DNA of 64,000 bases from Odiellus spinosus (Eukaryota > Arthropoda > Arachnida > Opiliones > Phalangiidae): the NCBI GenBank assembly GCA_963920705.1, contig OY987233.1:8641959-8705958 (forward strand). The letters run 5' to 3'. Position numbers and translations under genes: made by a program. Shown piece after piece: positions 52,451 through 64,000 of the stretch. Positions within the stretch are counted from its first letter, which is position 1; every line of letters starts with the position of its first letter. The notes below the pieces were generated by a model. The model saw nothing but the letters and a program-made list of their open reading frames with translations. It was not told where the DNA came from and searched no databases.

Positions 52451-54424
52451 TGAGTTCGTTTATTTATTTATGTAAATATATCTTTGAAATCATATACTAT
52501 AGTCTCTGTCTCTCTTCGATAAGATTCGGGATAATCCCGTGGATAGATCTTAGTTGAAAATAGCGAATCCTTTTTGCGAAATGACCTCATTAGGTATAGA
52601 CGGCGTAGTTGGGGGACAGTGGTGAGGGGTGGCGAATGAGGCTGGGGGTCAGAGGAAGAGGAAGATGGGTTACAAAACGGGATGGAGAACGCGCGGATGA
52701 TGTATTGGGTCGCTTTCAGAAGATGAGATTAGAGGGAAATGCTCGCGCGTTTGACGCATCTCGAATAATCTGACACGCCTCATTTCTCCCACGCTTTCTC
52801 AAGCTGGCCCCTCACGCCGCCAGCTATAGTATAATCAATTTAGACTGTACCCGCGCGCTAGAGGACACTTTACATGCGCCCCGGAGTAACGCCTTTTTTG
52901 CTTTTAAAGGGTTATTCGCGCCTATAGTAACCTTGATTCGCGCCAAACTTTTACTTTCAAAACATTCGCGAAAAGTTTATCGTAGAACCAAACTTTTACC
53001 TAATCACAACTAGAGCTTGAAGTCGGATAATGAATAACTTCGGATATCCATTGATAACTTATTTATCCATTGATAAATCACTACATTCTAGCTTCGATAT
53101 CTCAATTTGGGTTAAAATCCGCGAATCCCATTTTTTTCTACATGTTAGTTTTTAGGTCCCACTTTCAAGAAATTCGGGGGGCCTCTTTCCTCCAATTTTG
53201 AGGCCCCTGTCAAATTTTCCAATAGACTACAGCCTACTTAGCCCGAGTGTGAGGAGGAAATCCTGTTATATATCTTAAAAATTTGTTAAATGTTGGGGGA
53301 ACTTGTAAAATGTCGATAGAAAGCAACTAAAAGATTAATAAAGCTAGAAAATGTCTTAGAAAAGCTGTAAAATTGCTTTTTTAATTTAAATGAAAAATCT
53401 GAATACTAGTTACCCCAGAATTTAAACATTGGGCAAACAACCCTTTAGCAGACCTCTTCCTTCGCTGTTTTTGTTCGCGCGAGTATAGTCCGCGGGGGAG
53501 AATTCAATAAACACATCAAAATGAATCCTTCGGAGCCTACTCGGGTAAAAGGAGAAACATTTCAAAGAGTTTCAAAAAGATACCCTCTCCCGATAAAAAG
53601 AATGAATAAGGGCTTAAAGAACGCCGGTGGGAGGAGTGAGAGGAAGAGGCAGAATGAAGGAACACAAACCGAGAAAAGAAAGAATGAGAAACTAGGAACG
53701 TCCCTTATATAACTTATTTTTAAAAGTTTTTCGAACAAAAAAAAAAGAAGAAAAAAAAATCTTTTAACATTTCTTGGATTTTTCTTTTTTTGCCTTTTCT
53801 TTTTTGTTTTTAGTTTAGAAATCGTTCAACACGTTTTTGAACACCCTAAAGACAAAAATCGCGCCGCGCTCTGATTGGTTAGTTTAATTCCTTATAAATG
53901 ACGCTAAATATTAACGTGTGTAATGACGTATATATTAATTTGTCTTTTTAGACGATTTTGAATAGAATACAAGGTTTTCAATTCGATTTTCTTATTGAAA
54001 GACAAGTATAATATCTGATTGACATTCACGATGGTCTTATTCAATTAACAAAAGTTATACGATTTCCGAGCTCTAGACTTTTTACTGATTACAGAAAACT
54101 TTCCTGAATTATATTTAATTTACTGATAGTTTCTGCCATCCATTTTATTGGTTATAAGATTCCTAATAGTTATCGAAATCGCCATGTACCATTTGAAATA
54201 AAATAATCATTTGATTTTCTTATATCCCGTTTGAATTTAAGAAATGTATTTTTTTTTTCCGTCGCTTTAAATTTGTAAAAGAATTTTGAAGATTTTTGGA
54301 AACGGATGACTGGCCTTCAGTTGAACCCGAATATTTTTCCAAATAGGCGTGCTTTACTCTAATCTTTAGCAAGAACTAAATTATGAAAGCTAAGAATGTG
54401 CGAAGGGAAATCTTATCAGGCTTC
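52451..54424. other. No supported gene; possible degenerate inverted-end element
   Basis: CTAGAGCTTGAAGTCGGATA (53022) and TATACGATTTCCGAGCTCTA (54055) recall the ends of MITE family M1 and may delimit a 1-kb relative. The 63-codon basic frame at 53521-53712 (starting MNPSEPTRVKGETFQRVSKR) lies between them but has no recognised domain. 53130-53255 repeats sequence also at 32270 and 60840. Confidence 0.3.
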
Positions 54425-54920
54425 CGCACGAACTAGAAAAGTTAGGCAATTTGGAAATTGGCCAAAAAGGTCAGGGGAAAGTCTGGGAGTTTGTAAATTC
54501 GCCCAAGAGGTCAGGGAAAAGTCTGGGAATTAGGAAATTGACCCAGAAGGTCAGGGAAAAGTCTGAGAATTAGGAAATTGGCCCAAAAGGTCAAGGGAAA
54601 AATCTAGTAATTTGAAAATGAGCCAAAAGGTCAAGGGATAAGTCCGGGGATTTGGAAATTGACCCAAAAGGTCAGGGAAATGTCTGGGAAATTGGGTGAA
54701 AAGGCCAGGAAAAGTCTGGGAATCTGGGAATTGACCCAAAAGGTCAGGGAAAAGTCTAAGAATTTGGAAATTCACCCAGAAGGTGTCAGGAAAAATTCTG
54801 GGGATTTGGAAATGGGCCCAAAATGTCAAGGAAAACTCTGGGGATTTGGAAATGGGCCCAAAATGTGAGGGAAAAGTCTGGAAATTTGAAAATTGGCCCA
54901 AAAGATCAGGGAAACTAAAT
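54425..54920. repeat. Left minisatellite arm of a foldback pair
   Basis: About a dozen units of roughly 40 bp built on GGCCAAAAGGTCAGGGAAAAG and TCTGGGAATTTGGAAATT. The complementary array is at 59470-59835, so the two arms could be the ends of one 5.4-kb foldback element. ORFs in it are repeat artefacts. Confidence 0.8.
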
Positions 54921-57258
54921 ATTGACCAATTAAATATAACATAATTATTATAAACTGAAAATATTTACCTAAAGATTCCATTTTTTTCTCATATTCTGAG
55001 TAAACTATAAACCCTATAAACTATATCAAATAAAAAGTGGGAATTGGCAAGAGTTAGTTCTTGGATCATGTCTGTTGGTGGAGCTAGCTCTGTATAAAAT
55101 TGAGATTTTTCACAATTTTATTTCATCGAGCATAAAATAAGCGATTTCTAGTCGGTCGCGCCTCGTGGGCTACTATGTATATACTTTCAATGACGAGCGA
55201 ACGTGATTCTTTCGTTGCTTTTGGAATCGCATATAGAAGTTCAATATCTTCACTTGCCTTGATGCTTGAAAAAAAAAAAAAAAAAAAAAAAGCTGTAACT
55301 TTATTTTCCCATAAGAAATACATCTCTAATATATATTTAAAATTAAAATATTGTTTATGATATGGTCATATTTCGTCTTTGATTTCAAATAAATATGAAA
55401 TATTAAAGGGAAATTTGGAGCTAAAAATGGAATAGTTTTTGGATTTATTTTCGGAATCACCATACCAAAAAAACGTATTTTAGAATTTTTCAACACTTTT
55501 TGGACACATTTTTGCTGTTTTAATTAATTTCTAAAGTTTGGTTAAGTTTGAATGTAAATGAAGTATAAATTTGCACCAATCATAAACAGTTCCTTGACAT
55601 GTACCAAAACATTTAATTTATGTGACCATTCTTAGAACCCGGTAGGGTTTTCTTAGAACCCGGTAGGGTTCTATGTTATGGGCCCATCATCATCTGTAAT
55701 GCTATTTTGATTTCCTAAAAAATTCAGTCTCTAGCCAATCAAAACGGTCCATTCTCCCATAGAATAACATTAAAATCGACTCTTTCGAGGACAAGTCCAG
55801 TGATTGACAGAACTAAAAGAGTAATTATTTGTTACAGTTATAATCACTTTTAAATGGTAGAGCAAGGTTCGAATGTTGAACTTTTCAAGTTTCATTTAAA
55901 AATATTAAGTCTAAGTATTTTAAAATTAATTCTGAAGTTGACCCTTTTTTTGGTACTTAGCTGGTTTCGCGCATGGCCAAATTCGTAATGTTATTCTATG
56001 GGATTTGGTTTTTTGAAAGTGGCTTACCTTTCAGATTTATTTTCTAATACTTCCGGATATTTTTCAGACTTGGATTTTCCGTGTGGTATGAATTAAGTTT
56101 CAAGCTTTATTTTAAGATTAATTTCATAATTTTACACCGATTAGTTGGCCCACAATCTATTTATGAAAACGGACGAAAAAGTAAGGCGGAGAAATAGATT
56201 CGCCAAAAACCTAAGCCTAATTTGACAAATTAGGCTTAGGTTTTATATGGCTTTTTAACATAGCCTCCTCGATCACGCGCTTCGGCTGCGCTCGCGCTAT
56301 AGAAGCCCCGGCAAAGAAAAAAATTAACATGTGTTTGAGAGAATAAATGGGAAATTAAAACTCCCCCAAAAGACGGCGCGAAAAAGCACTAAAATGTAGG
56401 GGGGAAAAGTCGAGGGGAGAAACAAATTCTTGTCTAAAGTTTTAAATTTACGCTCCAGCTTCCTGATTTTTTAACCACATCTAATTAAGTATGTACGGAT
56501 AATTTACAAATTAATTCCAAGCCTTTGAGAATTACAGATTTGGCGTTAATAATTGTTGAAATTAGCGAACCTATTATTTTTCTTTACTGACGGAGTTTTT
56601 TGCGGTTTTCACCTATTGCGCGGGGTTCTTTTTAAATCTAAAGCCTTGATCCATTAACACAGGCACTGCAGTCACGCTGTAGATGTTATTTATAAACTTA
56701 TATTTTAATTTCACCCTCTGATTTGATTTTTATTCTTTGACAATATACTATTTTACTCAAAAACAAGTGTTAAAATTAATAAGGTTGCAATTGTGAGAAT
56801 TGATAAGAAAGAGAAATTACTAAATTTTGAAGCCGGGTAATAGGCCTTATTATAAAATTATCTTTGGAAACGAATAAAAGAACTGTTAAAAAGCACCCGT
56901 TTGTATTGAAGATGGTCCCTTTTTTCAAGGCTGGTACAAAGTATAGGATTTTCTATACTTTTTCCAGCCTTGAAACTAACAAAAAGAGCCGTTAAATAGA
57001 GCCGTTTATACGGAAGATGGGACATTTTTTCAAGGTTGAGACATAGTCGGAATTATCGTCTATTCGGGACAACTCTGTTTTCAAACCACTCTTCCCTGTT
57101 TCGGCGCGAAAATCTAAATACGGCAGTCTTCTCTTGTCTTTTCGTAGGATACAGTTGTCTAAAAATTTTGAGACCTCTATGATGGGTATTTATTTCCTAG
57201 TAGTACATCACATTCTTGTACACTAACTTGTAAGAAATCCCTTAATATTTTCGTAAAC
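54921..57258. other. No supported gene between the left arm and the 16-bp array
   Basis: AT-rich with an A-run at 55269-55291, a duplicated TTAGAACCCGGTAGGGTT (55630-55672), a perfect short palindrome at 56207-56245 (AAACCTAAGCCTAATTTG and complement) and paired CAAGGCTGG/CCAGCCTTG at 56927-56980. The first 80 bases resemble the left edge of the window (ATTCTGAGTAAACTATA). Confidence 0.4.
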
Positions 57259-59140
57259 TACTTTTTGCCCCTGCTACTTTTTGCCCCTGCTACTTTTTGC
57301 CCCTGCTACTTTTTGCCCCTGCTACTTTTTGCCCCTGCTACTTTTTGCCCCTGCTACTTTTTGCCCCTGCTACTTTTTGCCCCTGCTAATTTTTGCCCCT
57401 GCTAATTTTTGCCCCTGCTAATTTTTGCCCCTGCTAATTTTTGCCCCTGCTAATTTTTGCCCCTGCTAATTTTTGCCCCTGCTACTTTTTGCCCCTGCTA
57501 CTTTTTGCCCCTGCTACTTTTTGCCCCTGCTACTTTTTGCCCCTGCTACTTTTTGCCCCTGCTACTTTTTGCCCCTGCTACTTTTTGCCCCTGCTACTTT
57601 TTGCCCCTGCTACTTTTTGCCCCTGCTACTTTTTGCCCCTGCTACTTTTTGCCCCTGCTACTTTTTGCCCCTGCTACTTTTTGCCCCTGCTACTTTTTGC
57701 CCCTGCTACTTTTTGCCCCTGCTACTTTTTGCCCCTGCTACTTTTTGCCCCTGCTACTTTTTGCCCCTGCTACTTTTTGCCCCTGCTACCTTTTGCCCCT
57801 GCTACTTTTTGCCCCTGCTACTTTTTGCCCCTGCTACTTTTTGCCCTGCTACTTTTTGCCCCTGCTACTTTTTGCCCCTGCTACTTTTTGCCCCTGCTAC
57901 TTTTTGCCCCTGCTACTTTTTGCCCCTGCTACTTTTTGCCCCTGCTACGTTTTGCCCCTGCTACTTTTTGCCCCTGCTACTTTTTGCCCCTGCTACTTTT
58001 TGCCCCTGCTACTTTTTGCCCCTGCTACTTTTTGCCCCTGCTACTTTTTGCCCCTGCTACTTTTTGCCCCTGCTACTTTTTGCCCCTGCTACTTTTTGCC
58101 CCTGCTACTTTTTGCCCCTGCTACTTTTTGCCCCTGCTACTTTTTGCCCCTGCTACTTTTTGCCCCTGCTACTTTTTGCCCCTGCTACTTTTTGCCCCTG
58201 CTACTTTTTGCCCCTGCTACTTTTTGCCCCTGCTACTTTTTGCCCCTGCTACTTTTTGCCCCTGCTACTTTTTGCCCCTGCTAATTTTTGCCCCTGCTAA
58301 TTTTTGCCCCTGCTAATTTTTGCCCCTGCTACTTTTTGCCCCTGCTACTTTTTGCCCCTGCTACTTTTTGCCCCTGCTACTTTTTGCCCCTGCTACTTTT
58401 TGCCCCTGCTACTTTTTGCCCCTGCTACTTTTTGCCCCTGCTACTTTTTGCCCCTGCTACTTTTTGCCCCTGCTACTTTTTGCCCCTGCTACTTTTTGCC
58501 CCTGCTACTTTTTGCCCCTGCTACTTTTTGCCCCTGCTACTTTTTGCCCCTGCTACTTTTTGCCCCTGCTACTTTTTGCCCCTGCTACTTTTTGCCCCTG
58601 CTACTTTTTGCCCCTGCTACTTTTTGCCCCTGCTACTTTTTGCCCCTGCTACTTTTTGCCCCTGCTACTTTTTGCCCCTGCTACTTTTTGCCCCTGCTAC
58701 TTTTTGCCCCTGCTACTTTTTGCCCCTGCTACTTTTTGCCCCTGCTACTTTTTGCCCCTGCTACTTTTTGCCCCTGCTACTTTTTGCCCCTGCTACTTTT
58801 TGCCCCTGCTACTTTTTGCCCCTGCTACTTTTTGCCCCTGCTACTTTTTGCCCCTGCTACTTTTTGCCCCTGCTACTTTTTGCCCCTGCTACTTTTTGCC
58901 CCTGCTACTTTTTGCCCCTGCTACTTTTTGCCCCTGCTACTTTTTGCCCCTGCTACTTTTTGCCCCTGCTACTTTTTGCCCCTGCTACTTTTTGCCCCTG
59001 CTACTTTTTGCCCCTGTTAATTTTTGCCCCTGCTACTTTTTGCCCCTGCTACTTTTTGCCCCTGTTAATTTTTGCCCCTGCTACTTTTTGCCCCTGCTAC
59101 TTTTTGCCCCTGTTATTTTTTGCCCCTGCTAATTTTTGCA
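57259..59140. repeat. 16-bp minisatellite, about 117 copies
   Basis: TACTTTTTGCCCCTGC repeated almost perfectly over 1.88 kb, with few variants (TAATTTTT near both ends and at 58280-58317, single changes at 57790 and 57948, one 15-bp unit near 57843). All three plus-strand frames are open for hundreds of codons because the unit contains no stop; the predicted peptides repeat every 16 residues and are not believed to be genes. Confidence 0.95.
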
Positions 59141-59286
59141 CGTAATCCCTGAAAAATAATTAAGCCAAATTTAATGTTAAGCGTCAATGGGAGAAACATC
59201 GTCTGTTATGTTTTTTCTTAAATATTTCCGAGTGAATAAAATCAGTTGTTTTGAAATTTGAAACTCTAAATCGTGCCAGATTGTGA

Positions 59287-59395
59287 TTATATTTAAATTT
59301 CGTTTTAAAAGAAAATCTAATTATATTTAAATTTCATGTTTTAAAAGAAAATTTAATTGTATTTAAATTTAATGTTTTAAAAGAAAATTAAATAT
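59287..59395. repeat. Short tandem repeat, about 40 bp x 3
   Basis: ATTTAAATTT(C/A)(A)TGTTTTAAAAGAAAAT occurs three times in tandem. Confidence 0.7.
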
Positions 59396-59469
59396 CTGTC
59401 ACTTCAGACATTCAAGGTCATAACATGTCCTTCTGGGTCTTTGTTCGCAAAGACATTTTTGATATAATT

Positions 59470-59835
59470 TAATTTGGGCTCATTTTCGAATCCCCTGACT
59501 TTATTCCCTAACCTTTTGGGTCAATTTTCAAATTCCCTGACCTTTGGGGCCAATTTTCAAATTCCCTGATTTTCCCTGACCTTATGGGCCAATTTTCAAA
59601 TTCCCTGACCTTTTGGGCCAATTTTCAAATTCCCTGACCTTTTGGGCCAATTTTTAAATTCCCTGACCTTTTGGGCCAATTTTCAAATTCCCGGACTTTT
59701 CCCTGACATTTTGGGGCAATTTACCAATTACCTGATTTTTCCCTGACCTCTTGGGTCAATTTTCAAATTCCCTGAATTTTCCTGGACCTTTTTAGTCAAT
59801 TTTCAAATTTCCTGACTTTTCCAGGTTTTCATGGT
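59470..59835. repeat. Right minisatellite arm of a foldback pair
   Basis: About ten units of CCCTGACCTTTTGGGCCAAT plus TTTCAAATT, complementary to the units at 54425-54920. Confidence 0.8.
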
Positions 59836-60360
59836 TTTGTACAAACCCAGTTTTGCTCTGAAAGACCTCCTTTATTGTCAAAATATACACATGAAAATTT
59901 AACAATTTAAGTAATCTGGAAATTCATTTTTGAAATCTTGTACGAACTTAGCTGTAATGTTATATAGTTAACTAAAATTGATTGTTAGAATTTATCCATT
60001 CGAAGTAAGAATGAAAATGGACGTATCGCTTTCTTGATTTTACCTATTTTTGATCTTATAAATATGGTAGAAAACGTAGCGGCTTAGACGTCTACTATGA
60101 AAAAGAATGGTCTGTATTTAGATCACGTGATCCCAGAGAAATCGCAAATATCATGTATATAATCAGGCTAGATATCTTTGATAGCAACCACAGCTGTTCG
60201 AAACGGGGTTTTCCATCTTTTTAAAATCATTTTATTCACGAAACTAAATTTATTTAATTTCCAACGCTTCTAAAGACTTAACAAGGATCCATTGAGCTCG
60301 TGTGATTTGATAGCTCGTCGTTATCTCCGGCAAACGTTTTTAAAAGTGTTGGATCCTATG
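59836..60360. other. No gene seen
   Basis: AT-rich sequence between the right minisatellite arm and the second telomere-repeat foldback element. No supported exon or repeat. Confidence 0.4.
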
Positions 60361-60821
60361 GGTATATACCCATTGAATAGAATCCTATTGGACCGAATTC
60401 CCATTGGTCCGAAATAAAAAATAAATAGTCCCAATCAACCGAATCTTGGCCGACCGAGCCCAATGCACCGAATTCCCATTGAACCGAAATCCCGCTGAAC
60501 CGAATCCCGCTGAACCGAATCCCCCATAGACCGAATTTCCCATTGGGCCGAAACCAAAAAGGGCGTCCCGATGAATTTAAGCCGATAATGGTTAGGTTAG
60601 GTTAGGTTAGAATGTGTTAATGGACTTCTGATTGTGAACGTCGGTCGAATGGGATTGATTGTCGAATGGGATTCGGTCGAATGGGATTGACGGTCGAATG
60701 GGATTCGGTCGAATGGGATTCTGGTTTACGAAAACGTATCGGTTGAATGGGATTGTGGATCGAATGGGATTCTGCCCAATGGGATTCTGTCCAATGGAAT
60801 TCTGTCCAATGGTCGAGAAGC
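60361..60821. mobile_element. Second foldback element with telomere-like repeats
   Basis: Inverted copy of 35368-35895, from GGTATATACC to CGAGAAGC, with about four TTAGG units at 60592-60610 instead of eleven. The neighbouring 60835-60965 repeats sequence also found at 32270 and 53130. Confidence 0.65.
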
Positions 60822-61239
60822 GATTCTATGCCTAGGCCCATTTTTTTCTACACGTTAGTTTTTTAGGGCCCTTTTCAAGAAATTGGGGCCCTTTTTCTTC
60901 AATTTTGGGGCCCCTGTCATATTTTCCGAATAGACTTCAGCCTACTTAGCCCGAGTGTGGCGTCACATAATAATAAAAAAATATAACTTTATTCAATTTC
61001 AGAGTAACTAACTCTTAAGTTTTAGAAAATAATAATGCAACAAACCCCTTTTAATCGATACTGAAAATATAGATAGACATTGCTTTTATGGACTGGAAAT
61101 CATATTTTGTTATAATATTATCTTTAAAATAGCGTTATCTAGCTCAAACTATATATTAGGGCATTTACAAGCTCAAAATAATTTGGTTTGACACCTGAAC
61201 CTGATTAAAGGGATAGATACCGCAAAATAAATTCCTTAT

Positions 61240-61570
61240 CTTAAAGTGAGGCTGCCACGGGTTTTTCATGAACTTCAAATGCAAATTGAGTAGCATTTTC
61301 GGAAAGATCGTTAAAAAACGATTCAAAATATATATACATATGTCATAGAAAACAATTACCGCGACAGTAAAAACACATTTTATAATCGTCATTTTCGAAA
61401 TTTTTAAAATAAAAATCCCCCGCAATCTACGTCATCACTATTGTCGCGTGATTTCGCTATTGTATTGCGTCTACAGTTGATTCTTGGCCGTTCTGGCACC
61501 AGTGATGAGATCACTTTCGCGCGGTCTTTTTCGTAAAAGTACTTAATCCAGATCAAGTCAACTACTTTTC
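61240..61570. repeat. Stand-alone copy of the P-family 5'-flank repeat
   Basis: AAAGTGAGGCTGCCACGGG through TTCGTAAAAGTACTTAATCC, the fullest copy in the window, here with no family gene next to it. Confidence 0.6.
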
Positions 61571-62342
61571 GTAGTTTGACATTTTCATTTTGAAGTTCCT
61601 TTCAATATAAAATTTTGAATATGACGTTTTAATAGTAAGATAAAACTAAAAATACATGATAATCCTTTGATGTTGAAAAGGAAATGGTTACAGCCTAAAT
61701 TTAAAATAAGTTTCAAATGAAAGGTAGGGTTTTCTGGATTAAGTATGTTCTCGCTTCAGAATAGTCAAAGCTACTGGTACACTTCAAAGTCCAAAGAATT
61801 TACAATCCTAGAATTTTCCCGATTGTTTCGGCACCAAATTTACCAATTTGAGACTTTTTTACACATTTAGTGACGTCATAGGATTATCACTCCCCAACAA
61901 AGCGAACAAATAGTTGCGGCAAATAGTGCAAGCATAAGTAAGAACTAAAATACATGGTGCATATATATAAAGAAATCTTACATTATGTTAGTTTCTACTT
62001 TTGCCAGCACTGTTTGTGCCGTTAGAGGACGCTTGTGAACGCCCGCCAGTTTTTTTTTAAGGTGAGAGCGATATATGAAGTGATTTTTCAAATGATCATG
62101 ATATCGCTAAAGCAATCGCGATAGGCAAAATACAAAATTAATGTGGAATAGAGAGAACCCTCTCTCTCGCGATTTTAGTCTATAAGCCTTCAAACCTTTC
62201 TTAGAATCGATAAATAAATACCAAACTCAATTGCAATTTTTTGTATTGTTTAAAGGGAAACTTGGAAATAAAAATGGAACAGCTTTTGAATTTATTTTCG
62301 GAATCACCGCGTCAAAAAACGTAAAGCCAATCAGAATAGGAT
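61571..62342. other. No gene seen
   Basis: AT-rich, no supported exon. CTTGGAAATAAAAATGGAAC near 62260 recurs in complementary form near 62860, on the other side of the MITE at 62343. Confidence 0.35.
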
Positions 62343-62680
62343 CAGAAGCCGATGAAACCCTCCTTTGAAGTCTACTACTCTAATGTTCCATATAGCGCTC
62401 CTCTCTGTATGGGTAAAATTCGGAATTTTACGAGGTCGGAGGGGTCCTACTTCATACCCCCCTGTCTACGGAAAATTGGAAATTCTCTCTCTGCACAAAC
62501 GACGACGTTTTTTTGACGAACTCCAAGGCTGCTAGAGATATTCGCTCGACGAACTCCCGCTCCGAAAATATCTACCGTTAGGAGGCGTACGAATCGCGCT
62601 TTTTGAAACTAACCCATACAGAGAGGGGTAGACAAGACCCGGGAGTAATAGACTTCAAAGGAGGGTTTCATCGGCTTCTG
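62343..62680. mobile_element. MITE family M5
   Basis: CAGAAGCCGATGAAACCCTC to complement, 338 bp; flanks ATAGGAT and ACAGGAT give a 7-bp target duplication with one mismatch. Confidence 0.8.
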
Positions 62681-63419
62681 ACAGGATCAGAACGGGAACT
62701 ACGATAGCGACATCTCTTAACAGATCGGCGCGTAAAGAGTGTACCCCAATGGCGCGCTGCCCCTACAAGTTCCTCTTCAATTTCAAATTCGTCTATTGTT
62801 TGAAAATTCTCGAATACATTTTTAACACGATGATTCCGAAAATAAATTAAAAAGCTGTTCCATTTTAAGCTCCAAGTTTCCCTTTAAATATAGTTATCTT
62901 ATAGATAATATTTTATTTAATAACCTAAGAATGAAATTGACCATAACGTATTACGTTACTAATTACTATAGAAAGCTTGATATTAAGCAATATTTTTAAA
63001 TTGATCGACTAGTCTGAGTCCAATAAAAAACATTTTCAGGGCTGTTATTTTCACATCCAGGTTTAAAGAATATAATATATCAAAAATATGTAAAAAAAAT
63101 TTTGCCGATTGAAATTGATAAATTTCAGCGTAATTTTCGGTCTCACGATAACTGACCGGTATTTACAACATGATTTGTATTTAAATAGCGTAGTATTTTC
63201 GACTGAAAACTATCACCGCGCCGCCCTGTCGGTCGTTGTAGAAAACCTGAGGTATTGAGTTTAAAAGCGTTTCTACATACCTGAACTATTTATGTTTTAC
63301 AAAGTACAAAATTGGATACGCGGCACAACATCGTCTTCAAATTGTTATTTTTAAAGATATTAATTTTTTTAAATATTTCTTAGGTAAACGAACGATGAAA
63401 TAATGCTGAATCATCCTGC

Positions 63420-63709
63420 ATCGACGTTAAAAAGCCCGCGAGAGGCCGACGCCGATGACGCAAGCTCAAAACTATTCGAGTAAAAGTATTCGACCCTTAC
63501 ACTGAACAGAAAGTAGGGCAAAGGTTGCGAACGAGCTTTAGTACTGTCTTGCAAGGCGCAACCAGTGTGTTAATTGGCGATTGTGACATTTTCGCGTTAT
63601 GTGCGTGCATTTTTCTCCGAATCGCGAAGTGTGAACATTTCTTCTGACCTACGCGTTATTTTGGATAGCATAAATTCAAACAGCATTCATCGTAGACCTT
63701 CTAACTGGT
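63420..63709 (+). other. Possible untranslated first exon
   Basis: A CpG-richer stretch (GCCGACGCCGATGACG, TTCGCGTTATGTGCGTGC) ending at a good donor, CTAACTG|gtaagttttg (63703-63719). No coding frame is evident. It could be the start of a plus-strand gene continuing past the window. Weak evidence. Confidence 0.25.
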
Positions 63710-63867
63710 AAGTTTTGATATAAAAAATTCCATGTCTGTGTTGTGTTTTTTTCGTATATTAGTTTTATCTTGGTTATTTATTACCCACGGTTGATAATTG
63801 AGTGTAAAATGAAGTAATTTGTGGCCGGGTTCATTCTACTTTCCTCGCGTAAATTTGTCTACTTCAG

Positions 63868-63955
63868 GGAACCCAGTGCTCCTATAATTCCTATAAATCC
63901 TTGAAATGTCCTATAAATTCCTATAAATTTGAGTTAATAGACAATTTTGAATCTA
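63868..63955. mobile_element. Terminal fragment of a CCTATAATTCC element
   Basis: CAGGGAACCCAGTGCTCC followed by repeated CTATAAATTCCT; resembles 3237-3310 and the subterminal repeats of 31444-32575. The remainder of the element lies beyond the window edge. Confidence 0.45.
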
Positions 63956-64000
63956 AAAAACTTGAATGTTTTGCTAAGATTTGTATATTTATTTCCACAA

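Noticed and set aside
53521..53712. 63-codon basic frame
   Set aside because: Short, no homologous copy in the window, low-complexity Lys/Arg/Glu composition; could occur by chance.
54551..54901. 116-codon frame with FSNFQTFP repeats
   Set aside because: Repeat artefact of the left foldback arm.
57441..59145. Frames of up to 291 codons
   Set aside because: 16-bp repeat that lacks stops; all three frames are equally open, which real coding sequence would not show.

Overview
The window is eukaryotic and AT-rich. It has spliceosomal introns, AATAAA poly(A) signals, many short inverted-repeat transposons (MITEs), a Tc1/mariner-type transposase remnant and short interstitial runs of CCTAA/TTAGG, the usual insect telomere repeat. 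An arthropod, most likely an insect, fits best; I cannot name the species. There is no sign of bacterial organisation, and most long open reading frames lie in tandem repeats and are not genes.

Main content (about 0.2-48.1 kb, all minus strand): a tandem array of six paralogous genes that I reconstructed exon by exon, called P1 to P6 from left to right. Each codes for a small secreted-type protein of about 212-214 aa: a signal peptide (start like MEKRVLVLTFVV) and a body of tiny exons, each supplying about one cysteine. Exon sizes are nearly invariant: about 145-154, 29, 51, 21, 21, 33, 76, 53, 66, 21, 21, 39 and 39-66 nt. P1 (5' part only; runs off the left edge) is the most divergent. P2, P3, P5 and P6 look intact. 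P4 has an in-frame stop in exon 9. The second half of the protein repeats the first both in sequence and in its 21-21-33/39-nt microexon series, so the family seems built by internal duplication.

Each of P2-P6 carries a minisatellite in the same intron (intron 3), with different units: 23 bp (P2), 20 bp (P3), 17 bp (P4, P5) and 19 bp (P6). In P6 the minisatellite together with exons 2 and 3 is amplified into four tandem blocks. A second minisatellite class, built on GTCGATTAAGCCTAATTT, marks every intergenic spacer from P2/P3 rightward. Intron 6 of P2-P6 contains a conserved inverted repeat.

Introns are swollen by mobile elements: MITE families with 7-bp or 8-bp target duplications, a palindromic double copy of a Tc1/mariner-like element (38.4-40.3 kb), a 3.1-kb foldback insertion (41.9-45.1 kb) holding several RNA-like hairpins, and foldback elements with telomere-like repeats.

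Right part (about 50.8-64 kb): no gene that I can support. It holds MITEs, inverted and direct copies of the repeat found upstream of the P genes, a foldback pair of minisatellites (54.4 and 59.8 kb) around a 1.9-kb 16-bp minisatellite, and a possible untranslated first exon near the right end.

The function of the P proteins is unknown. A secretion signal, many cysteines, rapid tandem duplication and symmetric microexons are features shared with effector or venom-like secreted families (aphid bicycle genes and schistosome micro-exon genes are the structural analogies), but I see no sequence match to either and do not claim homology.
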